From the NCBI GenBank assembly GCA_023376005.1, contig CM042145.1, forward strand, positions 59,407,115 through 59,471,114: 64,000 nucleotides of DNA. The letters run 5' to 3'. The notes under the pieces were generated by a model. That model was not told the origin of the DNA and ran no database searches. It saw only the letters and a list, made by a program, of their open reading frames with translations. A program made the translations under genes and the position numbers. Positions 50,791 through 61,490 of the stretch are shown here, piece after piece. The stretch is from Doryteuthis pealeii. Taxonomy: Eukaryota > Mollusca > Cephalopoda > Myopsida > Loliginidae. The number at the start of each line of letters is the position of its first letter. The stretch's first letter is position 1.

Positions 50791-51530
50791 GCTAAGAACT
50801 TTTCAGCACTTCCTGACTTTTCGTTTTACTCGGTCTATAACTACCTTCTCTGGAATTCGGCACAACACAATCTATGATTAACGTGCTTATCCTGCAAGCC
50901 ATTAAAACTTTACTTTATTGTTTTGTGTGGTTATTGACTTTTTTCCAACGAATATCAATTCAACTCCTTCGATATTCAGCTGCCATATATTCTCTTTATC
51001 TCTGGGAATAAAAAACAAAACATCTTTCCTATTTTTTTTTATGTGTCTCTTTACATTCAGCTATGCTCTTTAACGACTTCTTTCCGAGATCTTTATGTAA
51101 TCTATTTTATACTTACATAGATATATAAGTATTATCTCAATACACGAAACGCATTTGTATTTCACGAACTTGCAGTCTCTTTCCTATGGCTTACCGACCG
51201 CTCCTTAATCTTAACTAAGAATGGTCATATGAATTTTGATAGATTATCCATGCTTCGACATTTCTCTGTTGCGGCGAGTCGTACGTTCCAATATCCATTT
51301 TCACCAGACGAGCCGAGATCTCGTGCCTTGCACTAATAAATCTGTGAAGTCTCGCCGTTCGCGTGGCGTTAACGAGATACAGCTGCCTCGTCTTTCCCTG
51401 TCCCGTTCTGCGCATGTCACTTATACACAAAATGGCCGTCCTATTTAGAAAATGAAAGATTAGAATGGCGTTTGTAATTACGTAGTGTTATACATGCACT
51501 GGCCATTTTTCCTTTATGTCCTCTGTTTAC
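50791..51530. other. unassigned stretch with a CpG-richer patch
   Basis: Bases 51,200-51,460 are less AT-rich and hold several CpG (GCGGCGAGTCG, CGAGCCGAGATCTCG, TCGCGTGGCG). Open frames of about 70 codons exist on both strands, but neither has a recognisable motif. A host exon cannot be excluded or shown. Confidence 0.4.
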
Positions 51531-51665
51531 AGTGGCGAGAGGGGGGATGGGGATATTCCCAATAGAAAGGAAAGAAAAATTGAAAAGAAAGAGAAAAACA
51601 CAAAATATTGAAGACGGACAAGAGTATGGAAAAAGGGAAGAAAAATGTGAACGAGCCGGGAAAAT

Positions 51666-52126
51666 AGATTTGCTTGGTTCGTTGGTTGAATTTTACGGCA
51701 TGTCAACCCTTGTTGACTTATATCATTCGTTCCTCATTTTTAAAAATCATTTTTCTCTAGTTAACCCATATATGGGACCCTAACATGAACGACCAATCTA
51801 GATCATAGTACACCTGGGAGTAATGGTGATGAAGGGGTTCTCCACATACCCATGACATTAAGACCCTCAACCACCGCCTTCTAGGACATATATGATAAAT
51901 TGGGGCTTGCCATAAAAGCAATAGGATTGGGATAATCATATAGCTGCTAGGGCTTTACGGGACCAACCGATTGATCGGAGTGGACCTCTCCGACCGCCCG
52001 TCTAGCCTCAGTAAGGGTGACGGAATATTGGTGGCCGAGCAGTCCATGTCATGAAACTCTCCACTTTGGCCCCTACTTAAGCTAGACGGGTGGGCGCTGA
52101 GGTATCTCGGCTGATCACGTCAAGTC
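51666..52126 (+). repeat. dispersed repeat, family J, with inverted 3' end
   Basis: It runs from TTTTACGGCATGTCAACCC to CCGTCTAGCCTCAGTAAGG. Then GGTGGCCGAGCAGTCCATG...CTTAAGCTAGACGGG repeats the end in reverse, as in the 36.5 kb palindrome. A solo LTR lies inside the next (inverted) part. Confidence 0.75.
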
Positions 52127-52130
52127 ATAG

Positions 52131-52589
52131 TGTTGTATACCCTTTTCTTTACTTACTTCTATTCTTCTTTTGGCGTCTTTGATATCTTAAGTTGTTCTAG
52201 GCCTCTTCTAACATCTCGACTTCGTCTTGGTGGTCGGTCACCTTAACTCATTTCTTCTTCTAGACCAGTCTTGTTACCAAAACATTCACCAACAACAACA
52301 CCATGTTATTTTCTTAAGCTTTTTATTTACTTATCTAAACATTTCATGTAACTAACATCTGACTAACATAGCCCGCGTATGCACTGAGTTCCAGTTAAGG
52401 CAGGACATCTTCTCTGCCCAACGTCTAAACTGAAACTGAGGACCAACCAGGTCCCACGTGACTTCACGTATTTCGCGGGCTTTCTGTACTATTCCATGGA
52501 AAGTCCCGCCCGTGATATGAAAAGGGCCATCCCTTTAGAAATACAGGGGATTGACAATAATCGTATGCAACCGCATAGATTATGTAACA
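52131..52589 (+). mobile_element. solo LTR, internally deleted copy
   Basis: It starts TGTTGTATACCC, ends TTATGTAACA, and has imperfect 4-bp flanks ATAG (52,127-52,130) and ACAG (52,590-52,593). Bases 52,131-52,380 match 54,198-54,465 and bases 52,386-52,589 match 54,926-55,132. The 460 bases between those parts in the longer copy are absent. Family J sequence continues on both sides, so this is an insertion into a family J copy. Confidence 0.75.
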
Positions 52590-52593
52590 ACAG

Positions 52594-52960
52594 TACCTAT
52601 ATGATTGTCCTAACCCTATTGCTCTTATGGCAAACCCCCAACCATTTTATCATGTGCTAGAATGCAGATATGACGTTAAACTGCATCTATTCGTGAAGTT
52701 ACACTTCCGGAACTCTGTGGAATGTGGAGTACCTCTTTACTACCATTACCCCAAAGCCCAAGCTGACCTGGAATGGTAGTACCTGTTAGGGTCCTATATA
52801 TGGGGAGAATAAATAGAAAAAAAGTATTAAAATGTTTAAAATAAAACTGAGTTTTTAAAAAATTGCATGCACAACAAAAATGAATAAAACAAAACGTTTT
52901 CGGCATAAAATAACCCAACAAGTGTTGACATGCTGTAAAATCGAGCCAATTAACCAACTG
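52594..52960 (-). repeat. dispersed repeat, family J, inverted copy
   Basis: CCTATATGATTGTCC...AACCCTATTGC, ATGACGTTAAACTGCATC and CATAAAATAACCCAACAAGTG are the reverse complement of family J; the copy is split from its other part by the LTR. Confidence 0.7.
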
Positions 52961-53070
52961 CACTCAATAGCCTTGATAAGGCAACTGACCTGAGAAAAGG
53001 AAACTCTGAATTGAAATAAATGACTTTGGGTCGTATTCTGTCCGTGGCGAAAGGGATAGGTAAAGATAAA
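52961..53070 (+). repeat. SINE-B tail fragment
   Basis: CTTGATAAGGCAACTGACCTGAG and AAACTCTGAATTGAAAT...GACTTTGGGTCGTATTCTG match the SINE-B 3' third. Confidence 0.55.
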
Positions 53071-53640
53071 TGCCTTGAATATTTAAAAAAAAGTCCTTTA
53101 CTAGCGCCACACTCAAATTTTAGCTTTTAAAAAATTAGAATATTTTGGAATATCTTCTTTAAAAATCTAAGATTGAAGAAAAAATTTAGTGATAAATTTG
53201 TTTAGATTTTTTCTTAAATGTTCTTTTCTTCCGGCAATAAGTGGCGGGGGGGGGGGAGAAACAGGAAAGGAGGAAGCATCTCATTTCTAAAGATAAAAAG
53301 AAATAAACGATTATCGATTTGATAAAAGAATTTAGGTTAGATTCTTTTTCTTTTTTTTTCTTTTTTTTCTTTTTTTTTCTTTTTTTCTTTTTTCCTTTAA
53401 ATGGAGTAAACAATCCGAAAAATTCAAAGAATGTCACTTAATAGCTACGTAAACAGGCACGGTAGTTTGAAGAGAAACATTCTTCAAATTGACCGAACTA
53501 TATAAAAAAAACCCGGGAAAACGATCGCTTGATTAGAAAGAGTACGCATGCGCAGAGCATTTTAAAAGAACATCATTTTACAAAGCTGAAAGCGGCAAAA
53601 TAAAAAGATTAGAATATGGTATTTCTAATGGGGAAAGGAA
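53071..53640. other. low-complexity and unassigned sequence
   Basis: A (TTTTTTTC)n tract lies at 53,343-53,396 and a G-run at 53,246. The 83-codon minus-strand frame is an artefact of the tract. Confidence 0.5.
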
Positions 53641-54062
53641 GAATTTAGCTGAAGGAGTTGATCAAAGGAAGGAAAGGAGGAAAGAATGAGTTGAAGGAAG
53701 GAAGAAATGCATTGTGGGAAGGTAAGAAGAAAGAGTGGAAGGAAGGAAGGAAGGAAAGAATGGAAGTAATGAATAAAGAAAGGAATGAAGGGTTATAGGG
53801 AAGGAAGACGTTGAGGGGGGAGGAAGAAAGGAAGGAAGAAGTCAAGGGAAGGAAAGAAGAAAGGAAGGAAGGTATTGGGGAAAGGAAGTAAGGATTTGAG
53901 GGAATAAAGGAGTTGAGGGAAGGAAAGAATGGAGGAAGAAAGGAAGGAGTTGAAGGAATAAAGTAAAAAAGAAAGGAATGAAGGGGTTGAGGGAAGGAGG
54001 AAGTTGAGGGAAGGAAGGAAAAAAAGGAGGGAAAATAAAGGGAGAAACAAATGAAGGAAGAA
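53641..54062. repeat. GGAAG-rich purine minisatellite
   Basis: GAAGGAAGGAA units are mixed with GTTGAGGGAAGGAAG phrases at intervals of about 20-60 bases. The 170-codon minus frame (Pro, Ser, Phe, Leu rich) is an artefact. Confidence 0.9.
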
Positions 54063-54079
54063 AGGAACCATATCATCAT

Positions 54080-54197
54080 TAAACTATCTATATATAAATA
54101 CTCGTGTTTCTTAATTCTGCGACCGTTATCCTCTTGTTGACACTCCAAATCATCCAAAGTGAAATGTAAAAATGTAAATCCTGATTATCTGACGTTG
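54080..54197 (+). repeat. dispersed repeat, family I, left half
   Basis: ACTCGTGTTTCTTAATTCTGC to TCCTGATTATCTGACGTTG. The copy is cut here by a solo LTR and continues at 55,133. Confidence 0.8.
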
Positions 54198-55132
54198 TGT
54201 TGCATACCGTTCTTCTTTACTCTTACTTCTATTGTTCTTCTTCTTTTCTATCTTAAGTTCTTTCTATGTCTCTTCTAACATCTCTTCTATCGTCTTGACG
54301 ACTTAGTCTTGGTGGTCGGTCGTTCTTAACTCATTTCTTCTTCTTAATCAGTCTTGTTACCAAGACTTTCACCAACCACACACCATGTTAATTTCTTAAG
54401 CTTTTTATTTCCTTAACTATAAATTTCATGTAACTAAATATCTGACTAACATAGCGCGCGTGTATGTCTATTCTGTGTGAATAGCAGTTGCAAGGTGGTC
54501 AAAGTGTCTGAGTTCACACACAACAGCCGCTATAGCCACTTCCTCGCAGAGTCTGTTTAACACTTGTCAACTACCACTGCTGCTGCTATGCCTTCTTTCC
54601 TTCCTCTTTCTTTCTTTCCTTCTTCAAACAGAACGCCGTGTCACAAAAGCACGCAAAAATCGCTACACCCTCTCTGCCCAAAATGGGCCACTTTTATAGT
54701 GAAAACAGGAGTTGCAATGCACCATGGGCCATTACCCATAGTGCCTTTCAATACCAATAAAAGAGTCTTCTCTGCCCCCCTTCCAACTTTTCGACATTTC
54801 TCACTCCGACCGGACACCACGACACACCGCCCCGACCACATTTCTTTCTTCTTCGCTACATCTCTCTTTGCAAGCCATGCACCGGAACCGTTTCGAGTCA
54901 GGTAAGTTTGCCTCGTCATTACAGCGTGAGTTCCAGTTAAGGCAGGACACCCGCTCTGCCTGACGTCTAACTGAAAACTGAGGACCAACCCAGGTCCCAC
55001 GTGACTTCACGTAATTTGGCGGGCTTTCTGTACTATTCCATGGAAAGTCCCACCCATGATATGAAAAGGGCCTTCCCTTTAGAAATACAGGGATTGACAA
55101 TAATCTTATGCAACCGCATAGATTATGTAACA
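54198..55132 (+). mobile_element. solo LTR, long copy, inserted in family I
   Basis: The 935-base unit starts TGTTGCATACCG and ends TTATGTAACA, giving TG...CA and a 9-bp inverted end (TGTTGCATA/TATGTAACA, one mismatch). It is flanked by GTTG on both sides (54,194-54,197 and 55,133-55,136). Removing it and one GTTG restores the family I phrase TTATCTG-CGTTGCTTATCC, so the 4-bp duplication is secure. AATAAAAG at about 54,756 may be the poly(A) signal. Several open frames of 84-135 codons on both strands overlap and have no known motif. Confidence 0.85.
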
Positions 55133-55136
55133 GTTG

Positions 55137-55460
55137 CTTATCCACCGATTTCTTATGAGCTAAATAATAAACCATTCCTTTTTTCTTATAAAGAAAAAAA
55201 GGGAACAAAAAGGCAGGCTAGACAGAAAATCATAATAAGAAAGAGGTGGGGAAGGAGAGACAAGGGGTATGAGCGCGCAGAAGTGATAACGCTAAGCTAT
55301 TTCAACCAATCATAATGAAAAGACTAAAAGAAGAAAAGAAAGAAAAGGTTAAGAGAGAGTTAAATCAAATTATTGTACTTCTTACACATTGAACTATTTA
55401 GCAATAGCAAACATATCAAACGTTGTAATAATTAGATTATCATACTGTGGTATATCCACA
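55137..55460 (+). repeat. dispersed repeat, family I, right half
   Basis: It continues from CTTATCCACCGATTTC to TGTGGTATATCCACAG, completing the copy begun at 54,080. Confidence 0.8.
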
Positions 55461-55534
55461 GCTACTTTATATAGATATACGACTGTTTCAATCTAACTAA
55501 ATTAAAATTATGCTTTCCCAGGTAGATCTGAAAC

Positions 55535-55535
55535 A

Positions 55536-55585
<50 letters not shown>
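55535..55585. repeat. (TA)n microsatellite
   Basis: About 20 TA units followed by TGTGTG. Confidence 0.9.
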
Positions 55586-55649
55586 ATTCATAACATCATT
55601 ATACAGCCAGGTAATATCTTCCTTGTTTTTATGACGTAGATTGAGTTTT

Positions 55650-56135
55650 GTTCAACGGCATATCAACCTCCTGTGGGTCATTTAATTGCAGAAAAGGTTA
55701 TTATGGATTTCAGTCTTTAAACTAATGGTTTTCTGGAGATATTCGGTTATGTTTTGTTACATCTTTCTTTTTTTTTTCTGTTTTTCAGCAAATTTAAAAT
55801 GTCTTCTGTGTTTATATTTTTAAAGAGGTCATTTAGGTTTTTTGTTTGATAATATTTGGTGGGGATTAGTCTAAGGATGTTATAATTTAGGAGGATGTGT
55901 TTGATTGTGAGCTGCACTTTGCATATTTGTCATACTGGGGCGTCCTTCCTTTTTAAAACGTGAAAATGGGTGATGCGGATCTGCCAAATACGCAGTCTGG
56001 CGAGTAGTACTTCTTCCTTTCTGTTTTTTTCCTTTGTCGGCCACTCACCAATAACTTCTTCTATCTCATGAAGTTTATTTTGAGTCTGATTAACCCATGA
56101 TTTTTTTCCATTTGTCAGATATGATTTTGTTGTTG
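55650..56135 (-). pseudogene. LINE remnant, region next to RNase H
   Basis: The minus strand encodes, in shifted frames, WVNQTQNKLHEIEEVIGEW, EVLLARLRIWQIRITHFHVL, KDAPV, then QLTIKHILLNY and further Leu/Ile/Asn-rich sequence. The LxRLRIG-TRLTH...LTVKHIL pattern is characteristic of the end of I/Jockey-type LINE polyproteins. A stop where Cys is expected and a ruined 3' part show it is dead. Confidence 0.65.
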
Positions 56136-56368
56136 GCTGGTTTTAGATCTCTATCTGGGATTTTTGATTTATGACGTTGTGCTACATTTCAGCAAAATGT
56201 TATATTGATCTTATTTAATTAATGCAACGGTGCCTGGTAGTTTAAAAAAAAAATTTGTTCATATGGATTCATTAAATTGTTATTCAGTCAGGAAAGTATT
56301 TTCCCTCGGTGTATTTGATCATCAGTCACCTTAAACATGAATTATGCACTCTATTATATGGGGTTGTT
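56136..56368. other. AT-rich stretch without gene
   Basis: Nothing recognised. Confidence 0.4.
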
Positions 56369-56369
56369 G

Positions 56370-56540
56370 TATGAATCCAATTCTCCCATCAGCTATGGGT
56401 AAATGGCAGGACGGACTGGTTTCTTTAACTATTGCAAGGTAACCAGTCTAGGAGAAAGAAAACTCTCGATTCAGACCTGTTAAACTCCGCTTAAGAAATT
56501 GATCTTATTTCTCATCATGCTCGAGCAGAGGGGTTGGTAT
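56370..56540 (+). repeat. SINE-B, partial
   Basis: TCAGCTATGGGTAAATGGCAGG...GCAAGGTAACCAGTCTAGG and TTAAACTCCGCTTAAGAAATTG to GAGGGGTTGGTATA; head lost. Confidence 0.7.
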
Positions 56541-56548
56541 ATATATAA

Positions 56549-56805
56549 AAAAGTAAAGTCGTCGGGGCGGCCTAAAGACGGTATCAGCCAATCAGCGAGG
56601 GAGTCTATCCCCCTTTTCAATAGCGCAAGCCCAAGGAGATCGTTTTTTTGGCTTCTGAGGTGGAGCGCCACACCTACCATCAGCACCTTACTTTACCGCG
56701 CAGATCCCTGTGCTACTCATACGCTGAGTTGGCGAGGACCGGTATCGAACTAGGAACCTTGTGGTTTCTAGCCGAACGCTCTACCGACTGAGCTAACCCG
56801 GCCCA
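56549..56805 (-). repeat. tRNA-derived SINE, family SINE-A, best preserved head
   Basis: On the minus strand the head starts GGGCCGG, which can pair with CCGGTCC 60 bases on as a 7-bp acceptor-like stem. GCTC/GAGC form the D arm within TAGCTCAGTCGGTAGAGC (56,797-56,780). AGTTCGATACC (56,752-56,742) is the B box. The anticodon arm no longer pairs well, so it is not a functional tRNA gene. It was inserted directly after a SINE-B tail. Confidence 0.85.
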
Positions 56806-57335
56806 TATATTAGTGGCTAAAATCTGAACCTAAGAAAGAAGTATGTTCTTTTATTGATACAGCGTTTAAATGAGCCAATTGCTCGCTGTATAGCCGTATG
56901 GATTCCTAGCTCATCTAGATTCCAGAAATACACAATGATATAACCAATTTGAAACCCAACAAATACAGATAACGTTTTATTTCTTCCGGTGTTTCGTTTT
57001 AGCCGCATATGCATAAGAAATCAATGTTTCTTTGCCCAAACAATTATCTTGTGTAAAAAAGCATTTGTTCCAAGAAAGAAGAGAAAAAAACCCATTTAAA
57101 ACCCAACTGGAGTGCACGTCTCCATAAGGTATTGGTGAATTCCTTTTTCCCCGCTTCAGAATTTTTGCTTAGGCTTGTAAACGACGTGCCAAAATCGATT
57201 GTACAAGAAATAAAGAAATCAAAATAAAAGTCTCTTCATCGAAGATTAACTTAACTCTGCCCAAAGATGACGGATCAAACACTTGAATTAAACTAATAAC
57301 TTTTTCAAGCAAGATCTTGGATATATCACGGTATT
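56806..57335. other. unassigned stretch
   Basis: No recognised copy, motif or coding signal. Confidence 0.4.
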
Positions 57336-57339
57336 ATAA

Positions 57340-57845
57340 TTTAATTATTATAACGTTTGATATGTTCACTTTAGATCTATTGTAAAATACTTCAATGTGT
57401 TAAAAGCATGATAATCTTAATTTAACTCTCTGTCTGTCTGTACCCCCCTCTCTCTTTCTCTAAATCTTTTTTATTTCTTTTCATTTTTTCATGATGTTCG
57501 ATTGAAGCAGATTAGCGTTATCGCCTCCGCGCACTCACACCCTCTCTCTCTATTGTTCCCCTACTCTTTTTCTTTTTCTGTCTTTCTTTCTTAGATTTTT
57601 TCTGTATAATATGTCCTTTTTCTTCTCTTTTTTTTTTATAATAAAAAACAAATGGTCCGTTATTTAGAAGTGACGACATTCATAAAAAATAAGAATTCGG
57701 TGGATAAGCAACACCAGATAATCAGGGTTGGCATTTTTGCATATCCGTTTGGACGATTTGAACGGTTTAATTTTTAACCAGAAGGTGTTGCAATATGACA
57801 ACGGTCGTACAATTAAGGAGCACGAGTATTAATAAATATATAGAT
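57340..57845 (-). repeat. dispersed repeat, family I
   Basis: Inverted copy from ACGTTTGATATGTTCACTTTAG to AGGAGCACGAGTATTAAT, with the CT-rich middle. It is colinear with the 28.6 kb copy. Confidence 0.75.
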
Positions 57846-58009
57846 AGAAATCTCTGTTCTGAAACAGATGAGAGTTTTATGATAACCTTTATGGGAGTTT
57901 TATAATTTGCTTGAAGCATTGTTTGTATATTAGGTTTTGGGATGGTTTTTAATGCTTTCACAATGTGAGTGTAAAGAAAGTTGGGGTAACTCGGATGTTG
58001 TTCATTTAC

Positions 58010-58150
58010 CTGTGATTTATTGTTTTCTTAATATTTCGGGATGAAAATTCCTTCGTCAGAAGACTTCTAAAAGCTCGGAGTCCTATGTGTGGCAGAGATT
58101 GAACTCGAAACCTCCTGATCGTAAGTGGCTAGTAGTCAGACTACTGTCAC
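58010..58150 (-). repeat. tRNA-headed unit ending in a minimal hammerhead
   Basis: From 58,150 down: GGTGACAGTAGTCTGACTAC (A-box side), GGTTTCGAGTTCAATCTC (B box, near 58,107-58,090), a linker of about 25 bases, then the hammerhead-like motif at 58,063-58,026. In it helix I is TCTT/AAGA, the core CTGACGA is at 58,059-58,053, helix II has GGA/TCC with an A-C next to the core, GAAA is at 58,037-58,034, and helix III is only one pair (A-UA-U). It has the same order as the 38.6 kb and 63.8 kb units. Confidence 0.55.
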
Positions 58151-58520
58151 CCCTTGTTGAATATGCAAATTCCGCACGGGTCGGGCAGCGTGTGATTAGC
58201 CCGGATGTAAGATTGTGGGGAGGGTATTTATTTATTATTTAAGTTCTACCTTCACACAGAACGAAGGGTCGTGTTTTGATCTTCTTAAAGTGAAGTAAGA
58301 CGTACGTTTGAGCGAGTGAACATTTGACAGATTGAGCAAGGACTACTGTGTGTGTTGCCGGCAAAATACTGTGAGAAGGGACTTTTGCGGGTTAAAGAAA
58401 TTGATTATAGCGATTGCGTTCGGTCGTCACTTGAAGCAAACAATTAGATCACGGTTGCTTGTATCAATCCATTCTGGGTTTTTGTACTTGTTTGTGGTGT
58501 TAATAACGCCTGTATTTTGG
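58151..58520. other. unassigned stretch
   Basis: The plus frame from 58,332 runs into the SINE at 58,523 and has no known motif upstream of it. The composition is slightly less AT-rich. Confidence 0.4.
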
Positions 58521-58522
58521 CG

Positions 58523-58730
58523 GGTTCGATACCGGCCCTCGCCCACTCATCGCATGAGTAGCACAGTGATCTGTGCGGTAAAGTGGGGAGCTGATGGTAG
58601 GTGTGGTGCTCCACATCAGACGCTAAAACAATATCCTTGGTCTAGCGCTAGTGAAAAGGGGATAGTCTCTCTCGTTGTCTGGCTGATACCGACTTTAGGC
58701 CACCCCGACGACTTTATTTATTCAATGTAT
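58523..58730 (+). repeat. SINE-A, 5'-truncated
   Basis: It starts at the B box GGTTCGATACC (58,523-58,533) and runs to GCCACCCCGACGACTTTA. The A box is absent, so the copy lacks the pol III promoter. Confidence 0.8.
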
Positions 58731-59435
58731 TGTATTCTTCCAAATTCTTTGTGTGTGTTTGCGTATTGGTCTTGTCCATGTGCATTTGTGTACTTTATGC
58801 CACCTATTTGTAGTGACCGAGGCACTCAATTGACCCATCAATTTGGGACTGGGGTCCTATTTATTTATTCTTTTTCCTATTCTGTTTGTTCTTAATTATA
58901 CGGTGTCACCTATCCTATGTTGTTAGTTTATTTAGTTTTATTATCTGTATATGTATGCTCTTTGGTTTTGAGAATCGGTGGTCCTTATTGGCTTCCCAGC
59001 TGTAGTAGGTGTGTTATGCATGTGTCTAGTGTGTCCGTGTGGTTCGTTGTTGGTTTATTGTATTATCAATTCTGAACTGAACTCAGTTCTCTTATTGATT
59101 TATCGGGATTAATTTGGCTATCAATATCGCTTCCTTGATTCACAGGTCCCAACATTTTTATATCTGGATATTATTAACTTTTATATTTAACAAGAAGAAC
59201 GTGTAGCACATCCAAAATATATGACAAACAGGTCATACTCATATTACTTGTAAGAAATGTTAATCTGAAAAATAATCATGTTATTTAAAAATCAATATTT
59301 ACGATTTTTTGTCTATTTTTGTACTAACAGTGAATAAAAATGAAATATAATCTTTAAAATATGAGATAAATGCTAAGTAATATAAGTTGAAAAAAATATG
59401 GTTAAAATTATAGCATTCAAATCAAGGATAAATCT
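58731..59435. other. AT-rich stretch without gene
   Basis: Nothing recognised. Confidence 0.4.
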
Positions 59436-59439
59436 TATC

Positions 59440-59640
59440 TTAGTTGGTAGAATATTCGCCCCGGAACCACAAGATTCCAGGTTCGATACCGGCCACTCAC
59501 CAATTCAGCGCAAGAGTAGCACAACTTGAATATGTGCGATAATGTGGGAGGTTTTTAGTGGGTGTGGCGCTCCGTTTCAGATGCAAAAGAATCTCTTTGT
59601 GCGAGTGAAAAACGGATAGATTCCCTTGTTATATGTGTTA
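59440..59640 (+). repeat. SINE-A, diverged and 3'-cut
   Basis: TATCTTAGTTGGTAGAATA is the A-box region and AGGTTCGATACC the B box (59,480-59,491). The body ends at GATAGATTCCCTTGTTAT. Confidence 0.75.
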
Positions 59641-60060
59641 CAATTTATGTGTGTCATAAATTGTAGGCAGATGCTGCAGCTGAATAAGGGGTCGTTACTT
59701 TGAGATCAGGGAGTGGAAATGTATCAGTGACGGTTATACGCCCCTGATCCCTGGAAAGCGCGCTATGAGAAACACGTGACTACTTTTAGATTTCAGATTC
59801 GACCTGACTTTAAGGCAGGACATACGTGTCGTTGCTGAGGTCGATAACTCATCCGCGCCAAAAAAAAAAAAACATGGGCTAAAAAAAAGCTTGATCAGGC
59901 AATACAAATTTCATGTATTTCGTTTAATTAAACACAAGCAAAGCCCAACAAAAGCCCTTAGAAGAAGTCGACTCACTTAGTTAGAAATCAAGTCAACTAG
60001 ACGAAATGTCGGCCAGAGAAGAAGAGGAAGCAGTAAGCAGACATGAAGTAACCAAGTAAG
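59641..60060. other. unassigned stretch with a hairpin start
   Basis: ACAATTTATG/CATAAATTGT (59,640-59,665) is a 10-bp hairpin that begins where SINE-A breaks off, suggesting an insertion. Bases 59,670-59,860 are less AT-rich; an LTR is conceivable but no end pair was found. Confidence 0.4.
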
Positions 60061-60180
60061 TCTCTGTCTCTTTCTTATCTCTCTCCCTCTCTCCCTCTCT
60101 CTCTCCCTCCCTCTCCCCCTCTCTCCCCTCCCCTCTCTCTCCCTCCCCCTCTCTCTCCCTCTCCCCCTCTCTCTCTCATT
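60061..60180. repeat. CT-rich tract
   Basis: CTCTCC/CTCCCT repeats. Confidence 0.9.
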
Positions 60181-60220
60181 GGAGAACTTTCTCGGAATTA
60201 ATACTCTCTCACACTCTCGT

Positions 60221-60250
60221 TTATATACCCGATTTTCGATGGGTATATAA
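60221..60250. repeat. 10-bp hairpin sharing arms with 4.57 kb
   Basis: TTATATACCC and GGGTATATAA flank a 10-base loop. Confidence 0.7.
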
Positions 60251-60359
60251 CATATGGTTGATTCTGACAATAGGTCACTCCGCCGACTTTACTTAGTTTT
60301 ATGAAATATAGGTTTGGTTCTTTGTTTTAAGGGTTTATCACCCTTCGTGGGATATTCAA

Positions 60360-60545
60360 TTCTAATGGCATCCTTGTAAAAGATTAGTAATTGTACTATC
60401 TAACCCATTGCTGGAGGATTACGGGGATTCATATATTCCCCAAGGGCATTAGTCTGAAAGGGGACGTAATAGCGCAATTGGAGTTTGAACTCACTTACAA
60501 CGTCGCTTCGCAGCACCATCGCCACTAGACCACGGATGCTCTCTC
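60360..60545 (-). repeat. tRNA-derived SINE, family SINE-C, inverted
   Basis: The minus strand has GTGGTCTAGTGGCGATGGTGC (A box), GAGTTCAAACTCC (B box, 60,491-60,479) and the SINE-C body. Confidence 0.7.
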
Positions 60546-60587
60546 CATATAATAATAATAATAATGCATTATATGTATGTGAGTGTG

Positions 60588-60589
<2 letters not shown>

Positions 60590-60640
<51 letters not shown>

Positions 60641-60642
60641 GG
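60590..60642. repeat. (TA)n(GA)n microsatellite
   Basis: About 15 TA units followed by GA units, like 12.6 and 18.1 kb. Confidence 0.9.
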
Positions 60643-61490
60643 GGTATGGTTCATGAACAGAGATAATGGAATTGGTAAATCAATATTGAATGATGGCCGA
60701 GTCTGTTAATATTCACTTCATCTTATTACTCTTGGGAAAATTATGAGTCAAAATCTCTTCCATAACCAGATAACTTACACAAAGCTCTCTTGTTGCCGGT
60801 AGGCTAGGCCCACTGAAGAGTAGAGTGGGTGAAGGAGCAATAGGCCAACCCACTTATCCGCCTATAAGTACCACACAAACAATAGTCACATTAAAAAGCT
60901 GTTACACTTATTGTCACTTTTGACAGGAGGGTGAATCACAAATAGATATCTTAGTACAACTAGTTGTGCATTTCTTCATGTATCCGGAATATTCTTCCTG
61001 TTATAAGAATTTCACCATTGACAAAATGACTGATACTAATGCTTAGAAATCTCTGTCTCCTTAAAAAAAAACATTTCCTTCAGCATATGATTGTATAAAA
61101 TGGAATAGGGATGTATTTTGTTTAGCACTTTGAATATTAATATATCAATGGGTATTTATCGATAACTAGCTTGGTAGATTTGTAGGGAATTATCTTCCTT
61201 TTGTCGGAAGAGTTATCTCCTCGCTGCGTTGCTGTTTGTTCCAACTAGGGGGACCTCTGGTAGTTAAGCGCGTTGATTCAAACGCTGCTTCCTCTTTTAG
61301 CTACATCTCCGGAACGAGCACATGGGTTAGCCTACTGTCTACCCCTTTCTCGGCGGGGTTTCGCCTTCCCCTCTTAGTAAGTGATCTCTATGTACGGACG
61401 CTCCAGTCCTTTGATGTATAGTGTCGGAGTTTGTTATGTTTCATCTAGTTATGACTTTGTTATAACTTTAAATCTTAGATTCATTAGATA
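60643..61490. other. unassigned stretch
   Basis: Bases 61,235-61,430 are less AT-rich and hold a 61-codon frame (61,236-61,421) without a known motif. No repeat copy was found. Confidence 0.4.

Noticed and set aside
51215..51460. Host exon in the CpG-richer patch
   Set aside because: Open frames exist on both strands, neither has a recognisable motif, and splice sites could not be judged by eye.
53645..54157. 170-codon minus-strand open frame
   Set aside because: It is read-through of a GGAAG minisatellite and gives only Pro/Ser/Phe/Leu repeats.
54564..55315. Overlapping open frames of 104-135 codons on both strands
   Set aside because: All lie largely within a solo LTR, overlap each other on opposite strands and show no conserved domain.
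56742..56805. A functional tRNA(Lys) gene
   Set aside because: Acceptor-like and D arms pair, but the anticodon arm does not and a SINE body follows, so it is a SINE head.
58332..58895. 187-codon open frame as a gene
   Set aside because: More than a third of it is the SINE-A body at 58,523-58,730, and the rest carries no motif or clear coding composition.
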